The notes under the pieces were generated by a model, which saw only the letters and a program-made list of their open reading frames with translations, was not told the DNA's origin and did no database searches. Of a stretch of 6,464 bases of DNA, positions 1-6,464 are shown piece after piece. Location: NCBI GenBank assembly GCA_007123425.1, contig SKLC01000113.1, positions 1 through 6,464 on the forward strand, given 5' to 3'. A program made the translations under genes and the position numbers. Position 1 is the stretch's first letter. The number at the start of each line of letters is the position of its first letter. Source of the DNA: Nitriliruptoraceae bacterium (lineage in GTDB: Bacteria > Actinomycetota > Nitriliruptoria > Nitriliruptorales > Nitriliruptoraceae).

Positions 1-1000
1 GCGCCGGGTCGGTGATGTCGTCGGCGGGCACGTACACGGCCTGCAGCGAGGTGATGGAGCGCCCCTTGGTCGAGGTGATCCGCTCCTGCAGCTGGCCCAT
101 CTCGTTCGACAGGGTCGGCTGGTAGCCCACGGCCGAGGGCATGCGGCCCAGCAGCGTGGAGACCTCCTGACCGGCCTGCACGAAGCGGAACACGTTGTCG
201 ACGAAGAGCAGCACGTCCTGGCGCATCTCGTCGCGGAAGTACTCCGCCATGGTCAGCGCGGACAGCGCCACGCGCAGCCGGACGCCCGGGGGCTCGTCCA
301 TCTGCCCGAAGACCAGCGCCACCTTGTCGATGACGCCCGAGTCCTGCATCTCGAGCATGAGGTCGTTGCCCTCGCGGGTGCGCTCGCCCACGCCCGCGAA
401 CACCGACACACCGGCGTGCTGCTCGGCGACACGGTTGATCATCTCCTGGATGACGACCGTCTTGCCGACGCCGGCGCCGCCGAACATCCCGATCTTCCCA
501 CCCTTGACGTAGGGCTCGACCAGGTCGATGACCTTGATGCCGGTCTCGAACATCTCGGCCTGCGGCTCGAGCTCGTCGAAGGGCGGCGCGTCGCGGTGGA
601 TCGGCCAGTGGTCGTCGGGCGAGATCTCGTTGACGTCGACGTCCAGCGGCTTGCCGAGCACGTTGTAGATGTGGCCCAGCGTGCCGGGACCGACCGGGAC
701 GCTGATCGGCGCACCGGTGTCGGTGACCGCGGTCCCGCGCACCACGCCGTCGGTGGGCTGCATGCACACCGCGCGCACGCGGTGATCGCCGAGGTGCTGG
801 GCGACCTCGGCGGTCAGCAGCTGCGCCTCGGCGGTGCCCTCCTCGCCCTCGAGCTCGAAGGTCAGTGCGGTGTTGATGTCGGGGAGGTCGCCGGGAGGGA
901 ACTCCACGTCCACGACCGGGCCGATGACGCGGACGATCCGGCCCTCTCGCGTGGCCTCGCCGCTGCGCTCTGCGCTCGGGGCGGTGGTCTCGATGGCCAT
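1..1000 (-). CDS. atpD: F1Fo ATP synthase subunit beta (3' end of gene outside window)
   Basis: This is the catalytic subunit of F1, which makes ATP from ADP and phosphate at the alpha/beta interfaces. The window holds residues 1-333; a family member is about 480 aa, so roughly 150 C-terminal residues, including the DELSEED region, are missing because the window ends. Visible motifs are the Walker A/P-loop GGAGVGKT at residues 174-181 (K180, T181), the catalytic Glu in GVGERTREG (E206, with R207), the Walker B strand DVLLFVDN ending at D268-N269, and the highly conserved GRMPSAVGYQPTL segment followed by LQERITSTKGRSITS. The N-terminal beta-barrel begins after a short polar leader (about 18 residues) at GRIVRVIGPVVDVEF. 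The ATG at 1000 is preceded by AGGAG with a 6-nt spacer, which fixes the start. It follows atpG after 89 nt. No frameshift or missing key residue is seen. Confidence 0.98.
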   Translation of the reverse strand, partial: MAIETTAPSAERSGEATREGRIVRVIGPVVDVEFPPGDLPDINTALTFELEGEEGTAEAQLLTAEVAQHLGDHRVRAVCMQPTDGVVRGTAVTDTGAPISVPVGPGTLGHIYNVLGKPLDVDVNEISPDDHWPIHRDAPPFDELEPQAEMFETGIKVIDLVEPYVKGGKIGMFGGAGVGKTVVIQEMINRVAEQHAGVSVFAGVGERTREGNDLMLEMQDSGVIDKVALVFGQMDEPPGVRLRVALSALTMAEYFRDEMRQDVLLFVDNVFRFVQAGQEVSTLLGRMPSAVGYQPTLSNEMGQLQERITSTKGRSITSLQAVYVPADDITDPA

Positions 1001-1047
1001 TGCTCGCTCCTGGTGTGCGTTCCTCGAAGGCCGTGTGGCCGTCGCGT

Positions 1048-1064
1048 GCGCCGGTGTGCGGCGC
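1048..1064 (-). other. Stem-loop in the atpG-atpD gap
   Basis: GCGCCG and CGGCGC form a perfect 6-bp stem with a 5-nt loop in the 89-nt gap, between the atpG stop and the atpD ribosome-binding site (1007-1011). There is no poly-U tail. The gap otherwise contains only the atpD leader. Confidence 0.4.
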
Positions 1065-1089
1065 GGGGTGTACGTCCGTGTGTGGCGGC

Positions 1090-1974
1090 TCAGCCGCTGC
1101 CCAGGGCCTCGGCCCCGCTGACGATCTCGGAGAGCTCCGTGGTGATCTGGTCCTGGCGGGCCTGGTTCATCACCCGCGACAGGGAGTTCTTGACGTCATC
1201 GGCGTTGTCGGTGGCCGCCTTCATGGCCCGCTGTCGGGCGGCGTGCTCCGAGGCCGACGACTCCAGCAGGCCGTGGAAGACCTTGGCCTCGACGTAGCGC
1301 GGGATGAGCCGGTCGAGCAGCTGCTCCGGCTCCGGCTCGAAGAGGAACTCGGGGGCGATCTCCTCGCCGCCGGCGAACTCCTCGGGCTTGACGGGCAGCA
1401 GCTCCATGCGCACCGGCGCCTGGGTCAGCGCCGACTTGAAGTCGGTGTAGACCAGCCAGACCCGCTCGAGCTCGCCGCTGGCGTAGCGCTCCATCGCGGT
1501 CTGGGCGACCCCGGTGGCGCCCTCCATCGTGGGCTCGTCGGTCAGGCCCTCCCAGGTCCGGGTCGCGCGGCGGCCCCGGTAGGTGAAGTAGCCCGCCCCC
1601 TTGCGGCCGACGACGTAGAGCTCGACCTCACGGCCCGCCTGCTCCTCCTCGCGGATCGTCGCCTCGGCGACCTTGAGCACGTTGGCGTTGTAGGCGCCGG
1701 CCAGCCCGCGGTCGGAGGTGTTGACCAGGACCGCGACGCGCCCGACGTCCGGGTGCTGGGTGAGCAGCGGGTGCTCGCGGACCTCGTTGGCGACCGCGAG
1801 GCCCTTGATGACCTCGTGGATCTGCTCCGCGTACGGGCGGGCCTGCAGCACCCGGCGCTGGGCCTTCATGATCCGCGAGGCCGCGATCATCTCCATGGCA
1901 CGCGTGATCTTCTGCGTGCTCTGGACCGACTTGATGCGTCGCCGCAGCTGTCGGATCTGTCCGCTGCCTGGCAC
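1090..1974 (-). CDS. atpG: F1Fo ATP synthase subunit gamma
   Basis: Gamma is the central rotating shaft of F1: its N- and C-terminal helices form the coiled coil inside the alpha3beta3 hexamer, and its globular part contacts the c-ring. The 294-aa product is close to the usual 285-305. The N-terminal helix carries the family hallmark IKSVQSTQKITRAMEMIAAS (residues 14-33). The Rossmann-like centre has NTSDRGLAGAYN (85-96), and the C-terminal helix has KAATDNADD (252-260) and ITTELSEIVSGAEA (277-290), which fits the gamma signature. An Asp/Glu/Pro-rich stretch at about 196-218 lies in the globular domain. The start is GTG at 1974, chosen because AAGGAG lies 8 nt upstream and the protein then begins at the normal family position. 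The stop is TGA. The gene sits between atpA (91-nt gap) and atpD (89-nt gap), the standard order. Confidence 0.98.
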   Translation of the reverse strand: MPGSGQIRQLRRRIKSVQSTQKITRAMEMIAASRIMKAQRRVLQARPYAEQIHEVIKGLAVANEVREHPLLTQHPDVGRVAVLVNTSDRGLAGAYNANVLKVAEATIREEEQAGREVELYVVGRKGAGYFTYRGRRATRTWEGLTDEPTMEGATGVAQTAMERYASGELERVWLVYTDFKSALTQAPVRMELLPVKPEEFAGGEEIAPEFLFEPEPEQLLDRLIPRYVEAKVFHGLLESSASEHAARQRAMKAATDNADDVKNSLSRVMNQARQDQITTELSEIVSGAEALGSG

Positions 1975-1982
1975 CTCGTCGT

Positions 1983-1988
1983 CTCCTT
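1983..1988 (-). promoter_or_regulatory. atpG ribosome-binding site supporting a GTG start
   Basis: AAGGAG lies 8 nt before the GTG at 1974. This site is what decides for the GTG over the later internal Met codons, which would cut into the conserved N-terminal helix of gamma. Confidence 0.8.
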
Positions 1989-2015
1989 GGGGCGTAGCGT
2001 GGTCGGGGCTGCCGA

Positions 2016-2050
2016 GCGGCCGCTGGCTCCGCCGGGGTGGCGGCGGCCGC
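2016..2050 (-). other. Inverted repeat in the atpA-atpG gap
   Basis: Two copies of the self-complementary octamer GCGGCCGC (2016-2023 and 2043-2050) flank a 19-nt spacer, giving a potential 8-bp stem. A competing inner hairpin pairs CCGCC (2029-2033) with GGCGG (2039-2043). It lies 15 nt downstream of the atpA stop and well before the atpG Shine-Dalgarno. No U-tract is present. A transcript-processing or pausing element is possible. Confidence 0.45.
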
Positions 2051-2065
2051 AGCGACCGGGCGTGG

Positions 2066-3678
<1,613 letters not shown>

Positions 3679-3679
<1 letters not shown>

Positions 3680-3704
3680 CTCGCGTCAGTCCTCGTCTCG
3701 CGTC
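3679..3704 (-). repeat. 9-nt direct repeat around the atpA start site
   Basis: The plus-strand word tctcgcgtc occurs at 3679-3687 and 3696-3704. On the mRNA the GAGGA that serves as the atpA ribosome-binding site lies between the two copies, and the second copy ends at the A of the ATG. Short and possibly coincidental. Confidence 0.4.
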
Positions 3705-3791
3705 GCGCTCGGCGCTTGGGGTCTCGGGGTCGAGAGCCCGTCGAAGGGTGCGTGTCTCGTGCTCGCCACGCTGGGGTGGCCGGGATGCTGC

Positions 3792-3808
3792 GCGCCCCGG
3801 GGGGGCGC
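3792..3808 (-). other. GC-only stem-loop in the atpH-atpA gap
   Basis: The mRNA-sense sequence GCGCCCC-CCC-GGGGCGC is a perfect 7-bp all-GC stem with a 3-nt loop, 18 nt after the atpH stop. No T-run follows it, and atpA must be read through it, so it is more likely a pause, processing or stability element than a full terminator. The rest of this 147-nt gap holds short repeats near the atpA start but no gene that I can see. Confidence 0.5.
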
Positions 3809-3826
3809 CTTCGGTTCGCGGTCGGG

Positions 3827-4357
3827 TCAGCCGCCCACGCGCGTGCGCATCTGCTCGATGCGCCGTGCCAGGCTGCCGTCGATCACCGTGTCGCCGATCT
3901 TGGCGCGGACACCGCCCAGGACGCTCTCGTCGACGTGCACCTTGACGTCGAGGCGCTTGCCGGTGGCACGCTCGAGGGCCTCCTTGAGCGAGCGCTGCTG
4001 GGCGTCGTCGAGCGGCACGGCGACGTAGACCTCGGCGATCTCCTCCTCACGGGAGGCCGCAGCCGTCTCCGCGACCTGCTCAGCGATCGCGGTCAGGTCG
4101 CCCACGCGGTTGGCGGCGATCAGCATCGCCAGGGCCGCCCGCGTGGCCGGGTGCGCCGCCTCCAGCGCCTGTGACTCCACGAACGCCAGCCGCTGGGCGA
4201 CCGGCAGGTGGATGTCGGTGAGTCGCTGACGCAGCTCCTCGTGCCCGTCGACGGCACGGGCCACCACGAGGAGCTCGTCCTCGAGCGTCTCGAGCGCGCC
4301 CTCGGCGGTGGCCAGCTCGACCACGGCACGGGCGTAGCTCTGCGTCCGATCGGTCAT
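3827..4357 (-). CDS. atpH: F1Fo ATP synthase subunit delta
   Basis: Delta (OSCP homologue) caps the F1 head and ties it to the b-subunit stator so the hexamer does not rotate. The 176-aa product matches the classical bacterial length (E. coli 177). The N-terminal helical domain starts at SYARAVVELA (7-16), and the conserved C-terminal signature is DESVLGGVRAKIGDTVIDGS (143-162). The ATG at 4357 is chosen over in-frame upstream starts because it is preceded by GAGG with a 7-nt spacer and the N terminus then aligns with the family; an upstream start would read back through the end of atpF. The gene begins 10 nt after atpF, and the atpF TAG stop overlaps its ribosome-binding site, so coupled translation is likely. 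It is not fused to b as in mycobacteria, and it is shorter than the roughly 270-aa delta of Streptomyces or Corynebacterium. The stop is TGA. Confidence 0.96.
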   Translation of the reverse strand: MTDRTQSYARAVVELATAEGALETLEDELLVVARAVDGHEELRQRLTDIHLPVAQRLAFVESQALEAAHPATRAALAMLIAANRVGDLTAIAEQVAETAAASREEEIAEVYVAVPLDDAQQRSLKEALERATGKRLDVKVHVDESVLGGVRAKIGDTVIDGSLARRIEQMRTRVGG

Positions 4358-4367
4358 GGTGGGACCT

Positions 4368-4898
4368 CTAGTTGGTGCGGGACAGCCGCTGGATGTAGTC
4401 GTCGACCAGGCCCTGGTGCGTCGAGGCGTCGAGCTCGCGCTCCACGATCTTCGACGCCAGCTCGACCGAGAGGGCACCGACCTCGGTGCGCAGGTCCTGC
4501 AGCGCCCGGTCGCGCTCCGCGGAGATCTCGCTCTGGGCACGCTCGACGATGCCGCGCGCCTCCTCCTCGGCCCGGGCGATGATGTCCGCCCGCAGCGACT
4601 CGGCCGTCGACTTGGCCTCGTCGATGATGCGGTTGGCCTCGCCGCGCGCGTCGGCGATCCGGGCCTCGAAGTCGGCCTTGGTCGTCTCCGCCTCGTTGAG
4701 CTTCGCCTCGGCCTCCTCCATCTTGCCCTCGATCACCGCGGCGCGGTCCTCGAGGGCCTGGTTGGCCTTGGGGAAGACGAGCTTGTACATCGCGGCGAGC
4801 AGCAGCAGGAACGCGACGAGACCCCAGATCAGCTCCGACTCGTCGGGCAGCAGCTGGAACTCGTCGCCGTTGGTGGCCGCCAGGATCGTGGGCAGCAT
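4368..4898 (-). CDS. atpF: F1Fo ATP synthase subunit b
   Basis: Subunit b is the peripheral stalk: a membrane anchor plus a long helix that joins subunit a to delta/F1. The 176-aa product has a short polar N terminus, one membrane segment at about residues 22-42 (LIWGLVAFLLLLAAMYKLVF), the conserved basic/Pro boundary FPKANQALEDR (42-52), and then a long highly charged heptad-like helix (about 45-155) rich in Glu, Ala, Arg and Lys, typical of the b dimer. A delta-binding C terminus follows. The ATG at 4898 has GAGGAG with a 5-nt spacer. The gene follows atpE by 45 nt and precedes atpH by 10 nt. Only one b gene is present in the cluster, so the stalk is probably a b2 homodimer rather than b/b'. 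The stop is TAG. Confidence 0.96.
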   Translation of the reverse strand: MLPTILAATNGDEFQLLPDESELIWGLVAFLLLLAAMYKLVFPKANQALEDRAAVIEGKMEEAEAKLNEAETTKADFEARIADARGEANRIIDEAKSTAESLRADIIARAEEEARGIVERAQSEISAERDRALQDLRTEVGALSVELASKIVERELDASTHQGLVDDYIQRLSRTN

Positions 4899-4921
4899 GA
4901 TGGCTCCTCGCTAGGGCTCGT

Positions 4922-4937
4922 GCGGGTGCGACCCCGC
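4922..4937 (-). other. Small inverted repeat in the atpE-atpF gap
   Basis: GCGGG and CCCGC (5-bp stem, 6-nt loop) lie 6 nt downstream of the atpE stop within the 45-nt gap. There is no U-tract, so it is not a standard terminator. It could stabilise the 3' end of an atpE segment after mRNA processing. It is short enough to be chance in GC-rich DNA. Confidence 0.35.
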
Positions 4938-4943
4938 CAGTGG

Positions 4944-5147
4944 CTACAGGGCGAAGGCGAGCACGAAGGCCAGCAGCGCCAGCGCCTCGACCACGGCGAT
5001 GCCGATGAACATCGTGGTGCGGACCATGCCGGCCGCCTCGGGCTGACGGGCCATCGACTCGACGGCCTTGCCGATCAGGATGCCCAGGCCGATGCCCGGA
5101 CCGAGGGTGGCCAGGCCGTACCCGAGAACGTTGAGCGTGCCTTCCAT
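4944..5147 (-). CDS. atpE: F1Fo ATP synthase subunit c (proteolipid)
   Basis: Subunit c forms the membrane rotor ring; each copy carries one ion per step. The 67-aa product is a two-helix hairpin. Helix 1 (about 5-30) contains the glycine-rich packing motif GPGIGLGILIG (16-26). The polar loop RQPEA (34-38) contacts gamma and epsilon. Helix 2 (about 42-66) carries the ion-binding carboxylate E54 in GIAVVEALALL. Aligned with the Na+-binding c of Ilyobacter, the positions equivalent to Q32, S66 and Y70 are L21, A55 and L59, so the Na+ ligands are absent and H+ coupling is inferred. It is short compared with E. coli (79 aa) and typical Actinomycetia (about 76-81). The ATG at 5147 follows a near-perfect Shine-Dalgarno and a stem-loop, which fits the need for many copies per complex. 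The stop is TAG. Confidence 0.97.
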   Translation of the reverse strand: MEGTLNVLGYGLATLGPGIGLGILIGKAVESMARQPEAAGMVRTTMFIGIAVVEALALLAFVLAFAL

Positions 5148-5154
5148 GGTCGTT

Positions 5155-5161
5155 CCTCCTT
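5155..5161 (-). promoter_or_regulatory. Strong Shine-Dalgarno of atpE
   Basis: AAGGAGG lies 7 nt before the atpE ATG and is the best match to the 16S rRNA anti-SD in the window; the other genes have GAGG-, GGAG- or AAGGAG-type sites. This agrees with the demand for many c subunits per complex. Confidence 0.85.
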
Positions 5162-5164
5162 CGG

Positions 5165-5184
5165 CGTACGGCTCTCACCGTACG
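5165..5184 (-). promoter_or_regulatory. Perfect stem-loop in the atpE leader
   Basis: The mRNA-sense sequence CGTACGG-TGAGAG-CCGTACG has a perfect 7-bp stem and a 6-nt loop. It ends only 3 nt before the atpE Shine-Dalgarno (5155-5161). A structured element next to this site could protect, expose or enhance the initiation region of the high-copy c subunit. As DNA it is also a 20-bp dyad with two CGTACG half-sites, so a protein-binding operator is the main alternative. Function is inferred from position only. Confidence 0.6.
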
Positions 5185-5202
5185 TGTCGGCGCATCTTGA
5201 GG

Positions 5203-5256
5203 CCCCGGGGTCGGGGCGGGCTTGTCGGGTCGCACCCCGGGTCGGGGCGGGCTTGT
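5203..5256 (-). repeat. GC-rich direct repeats in the atpB-atpE gap
   Basis: The 18-nt plus-strand word gggtcggggcgggcttgt occurs exactly twice, at 5208-5225 and 5239-5256, 31 nt apart. Both copies are preceded by a CCCC run (from 5203 and 5235), so each unit can fold a small CCCCG-loop-CGGGG hairpin (5203-5216 and 5235-5247). A shortened third relative, gggtcgggct at 5284-5293, runs into the atpB stop codon and looks like the same word with 5 nt missing. The gap codes for nothing recognisable. Likely a small tandem duplication; a role in mRNA folding or processing between atpB and atpE is possible but not shown. Confidence 0.8.
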
Positions 5257-5291
5257 GGATCGTGGTGACGTCGTGCTGCTCGTGGGTCGGG

Positions 5292-6098
5292 CTAGTGGGC
5301 CGGCTCCATCGAGGAGTCGATGTAGACGGCGGTGAGCATCACGAAGATGTAGGCCTGCAGGCCGATGATGAACAACTCGAACGCGAAGACCACCGGCGAG
5401 GCGATGAGCCCGAAGATGCCGACCGGGAAGCCGGTGGGCGAGGGCAGGAAGACGTGGATGGTCACCAGGGTGATCACGACCAGGATGTGGCCGGCGACCA
5501 TGTTGGCGAAGAGCCGCACCGCCAGCGTGAAGGGCCGCAGGATGAGGTTGGACACCAGCTCGATGAGGCCCAGGAAGGGCAGGATCGCCTTGGGCACGCC
5601 CGGGATGACCACCATGTCCTTGAAGTAGGTGAAGGCCCCCTGCTCCTTCATCCCCACGCCCACGTAGACGAGCCAGGAGATCAGGGCCAAGAACAGCGGC
5701 CAGGCCATGCGCGAGGTCGGCGGCATCATCATGAACGGGGTGATCTTGGCCACGTTCATGAAGAAGATGAAGATGAACATCGTGGTCAGCAGGGGCAGGA
5801 ACTTCAGCCCCTTCGGCCCGATGATGTCCAGGATGATCTGGCGCACGAAGTCGACGATCGTCTCGCCGAAGGCCTGGAGCTTGCCCGGCACGATCTTGGG
5901 CTGGCGGAAGGCCATGAACATCAGCAGCCCGGCCAGCAGCGTCATCACCCAGGCGATGAGGATGGTGCGGTTGATCGAGAGGTCGACGCCCAGCAGCTCG
6001 ATCTCCCACAGCGGTGGGAACCTGAAGAGGTCGATGATCGGGTCGAGGGCGCCGTCGAACTCCCCACCCCACTCGGCAGCGGCGATGACTCGTGTCAC
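5292..6098 (-). CDS. atpB: F1Fo ATP synthase subunit a
   Basis: Subunit a forms the two proton half-channels beside the c-ring. The 268-aa product is strongly hydrophobic, with membrane segments near 43-65, 99-116, 132-149, 170-186, 195-218 and 226-260. The essential Arg is R195 in RPFTLAVRLFANMVAGH, matching E. coli R210. H204 and E241 occupy the positions of E. coli E219 and H245, the reversed His/Glu arrangement known from mitochondria and many bacteria, and Q248 in GLQAYIF matches E. coli Q252. The start is GTG at 6098, which overlaps the atpI TGA as GTGA; GGAG lies 9 nt upstream. The stop is TAG. A 144-nt structured gap separates it from atpE. All channel residues that can be checked by eye are present. 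Confidence 0.97.
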   Translation of the reverse strand: MTRVIAAAEWGGEFDGALDPIIDLFRFPPLWEIELLGVDLSINRTILIAWVMTLLAGLLMFMAFRQPKIVPGKLQAFGETIVDFVRQIILDIIGPKGLKFLPLLTTMFIFIFFMNVAKITPFMMMPPTSRMAWPLFLALISWLVYVGVGMKEQGAFTYFKDMVVIPGVPKAILPFLGLIELVSNLILRPFTLAVRLFANMVAGHILVVITLVTIHVFLPSPTGFPVGIFGLIASPVVFAFELFIIGLQAYIFVMLTAVYIDSSMEPAH

Positions 6099-6111
6099 AG
6101 CGGTTGACTCC
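6095..6111 (-). promoter_or_regulatory. atpI/atpB stop-start overlap and atpB ribosome-binding site
   Basis: On the minus strand GTGA contains both the atpB start (GTG, 6098-6096) and the atpI stop (TGA, 6097-6095). A GGAG core (6108-6111) inside the end of atpI is spaced 9 nt from the GTG. This arrangement typically couples translation of the two genes. Confidence 0.85.
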
Positions 6112-6463
6112 GTGTCGCGTTGCCGACCGCCCGGGGCCGGTCGGTGTCAGCGTCGATCCAGAACAGTCGGGGCGTCGCCGCGAGCAGACGCAGCTCGTAG
6201 GCGAGCGTGAGGGCGATACCCAGACCGGCGGCTGCGGCCAGGCTCGGGCGGTGCACCCACCCGGTCCCGTCCAGCCAGGTCAAGACGGCGGCGTACGCTA
6301 GCAGGCGTGCGAGCACCCCCATGACCATGACCCCGAGGGCGGTCGTGGGGCGGGACTCCACCACGAGGCTCAGCAGCCACGCGGCGCCGGCGAACAGCAG
6401 CGCGACGAGCCCGAGACCGACCAGCGCGCCGGCGACCAGGCCCGCGCCCAGTGCCAGCGGCAC
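6095..6463 (-). CDS. atpI: AtpI-like small membrane protein preceding the ATP synthase genes (5' end uncertain)
   Basis: This is a 122-codon frame ending in TGA that overlaps the atpB GTG start by 4 nt. The product is hydrophobic, with about three to four membrane segments (about 4-33, possibly two close helices; 42-64; 73-96) and a polar C-terminal tail. Its position directly upstream of atpB and its size fit AtpI, a poorly conserved small protein known in other bacteria to help c-ring assembly or Mg2+ supply. Sequence similarity to AtpI is not obvious by eye, so the name rests mainly on location, size and topology. The first start visible is GTG at 6463, one base from the window edge. Its ribosome-binding site cannot be seen, and the true start may lie further upstream, making this a partial gene. 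Coupling to atpB by the overlap suggests co-translation. Confidence 0.75.
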   Translation of the reverse strand: MPLALGAGLVAGALVGLGLVALLFAGAAWLLSLVVESRPTTALGVMVMGVLARLLAYAAVLTWLDGTGWVHRPSLAAAAGLGIALTLAYELRLLAATPRLFWIDADTDRPRAVGNATRSQPL

Positions 6464-6464
6464 C

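Noticed and set aside
3792..3808. The atpH-atpA stem-loop as a Rho-independent terminator.
   Set aside because: No U-rich tract follows the stem, and atpA, atpG and atpD downstream need the same transcript unless an unseen promoter exists.
4358..4540. An extended atpH start at 4540 that would add 61 residues (237 aa), approaching the longer delta of other actinobacteria.
   Set aside because: The extra residues come from the atpF coding sequence read in another frame and look like Arg/Ser-rich noise. The ATG at 4357 has a good ribosome-binding site and the correct family N terminus.
5148..5291. An internal promoter in the atpB-atpE gap.
   Set aside because: I see no convincing -10 or -35 pair; the region is GC-rich throughout and TATA-like hexamers are absent.
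4356..6107. A 583-codon plus-strand frame opposite atpB, atpE and atpF, and a 572-codon minus-strand frame at 4354-6072.
   Set aside because: Both are out-of-frame shadows of atpB, atpE and atpF, with compositionally biased His/Asp/Arg/Gly/Pro-rich translations and no recognisable domain.

Overview
This window is a nearly complete F1Fo ATP synthase (atp) operon, read entirely from the minus strand. In transcription order (right to left) it holds atpI (its 5' end at or beyond the right edge), atpB (a), atpE (c), atpF (b), atpH (delta), atpA (alpha), atpG (gamma) and the first 333 codons of atpD (beta), which runs off the left edge. atpC (epsilon) would be expected just beyond atpD but lies outside the window. 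No transposase, phage, CRISPR, tRNA or rRNA feature is visible. The biological system here is the conserved energy-coupling machine, not a new one.

The organism is a high-GC bacterium. Codon third positions are nearly all G or C, GTG starts are used (atpG, atpB, probably atpI), and the protein sequences look actinobacterial. However, delta (176 aa) and c (67 aa) are short. From general knowledge, Streptomyces and Corynebacterium carry a delta of about 270 aa, mycobacteria carry a b-delta fusion, and c in those groups is about 76-81 aa. The set therefore looks more like a deep-branching or non-Actinomycetia lineage (for example Nitriliruptoria- or Acidimicrobiia-like). That placement is an inference with low to moderate confidence.

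The membrane Fo part (atpI, atpB, atpE, atpF) occupies 4368-6463. Subunit a keeps the essential stator Arg (R195) and c keeps the ion-carrying Glu (E54). The c protein lacks the ligand set of Na+-type rings, so a proton-driven enzyme is inferred. The stalk and catalytic F1 part (atpH, atpA, atpG, atpD) occupies 1-4357. It has intact Walker A and B motifs in alpha and beta, the beta catalytic Glu (E206) and the alpha arginine finger (R376).

Spacing between genes is uneven. atpI/atpB overlap by 4 nt (GTGA) and atpF/atpH are 10 nt apart, which suggests translational coupling. The other gaps are 45 nt (atpE-atpF), 144 nt (atpB-atpE), 147 nt (atpH-atpA), 91 nt (atpA-atpG) and 89 nt (atpG-atpD). 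Each of these contains at least one GC-rich inverted repeat that could fold in the mRNA. The most notable gap is atpB-atpE, with GC-rich direct repeats, a perfect 7-bp stem-loop and a near-perfect Shine-Dalgarno just before the gene for c, the subunit needed in highest copy. No promoter or classic intrinsic terminator (stem plus U-tract) was recognised; the operon promoter presumably lies upstream of the right edge.
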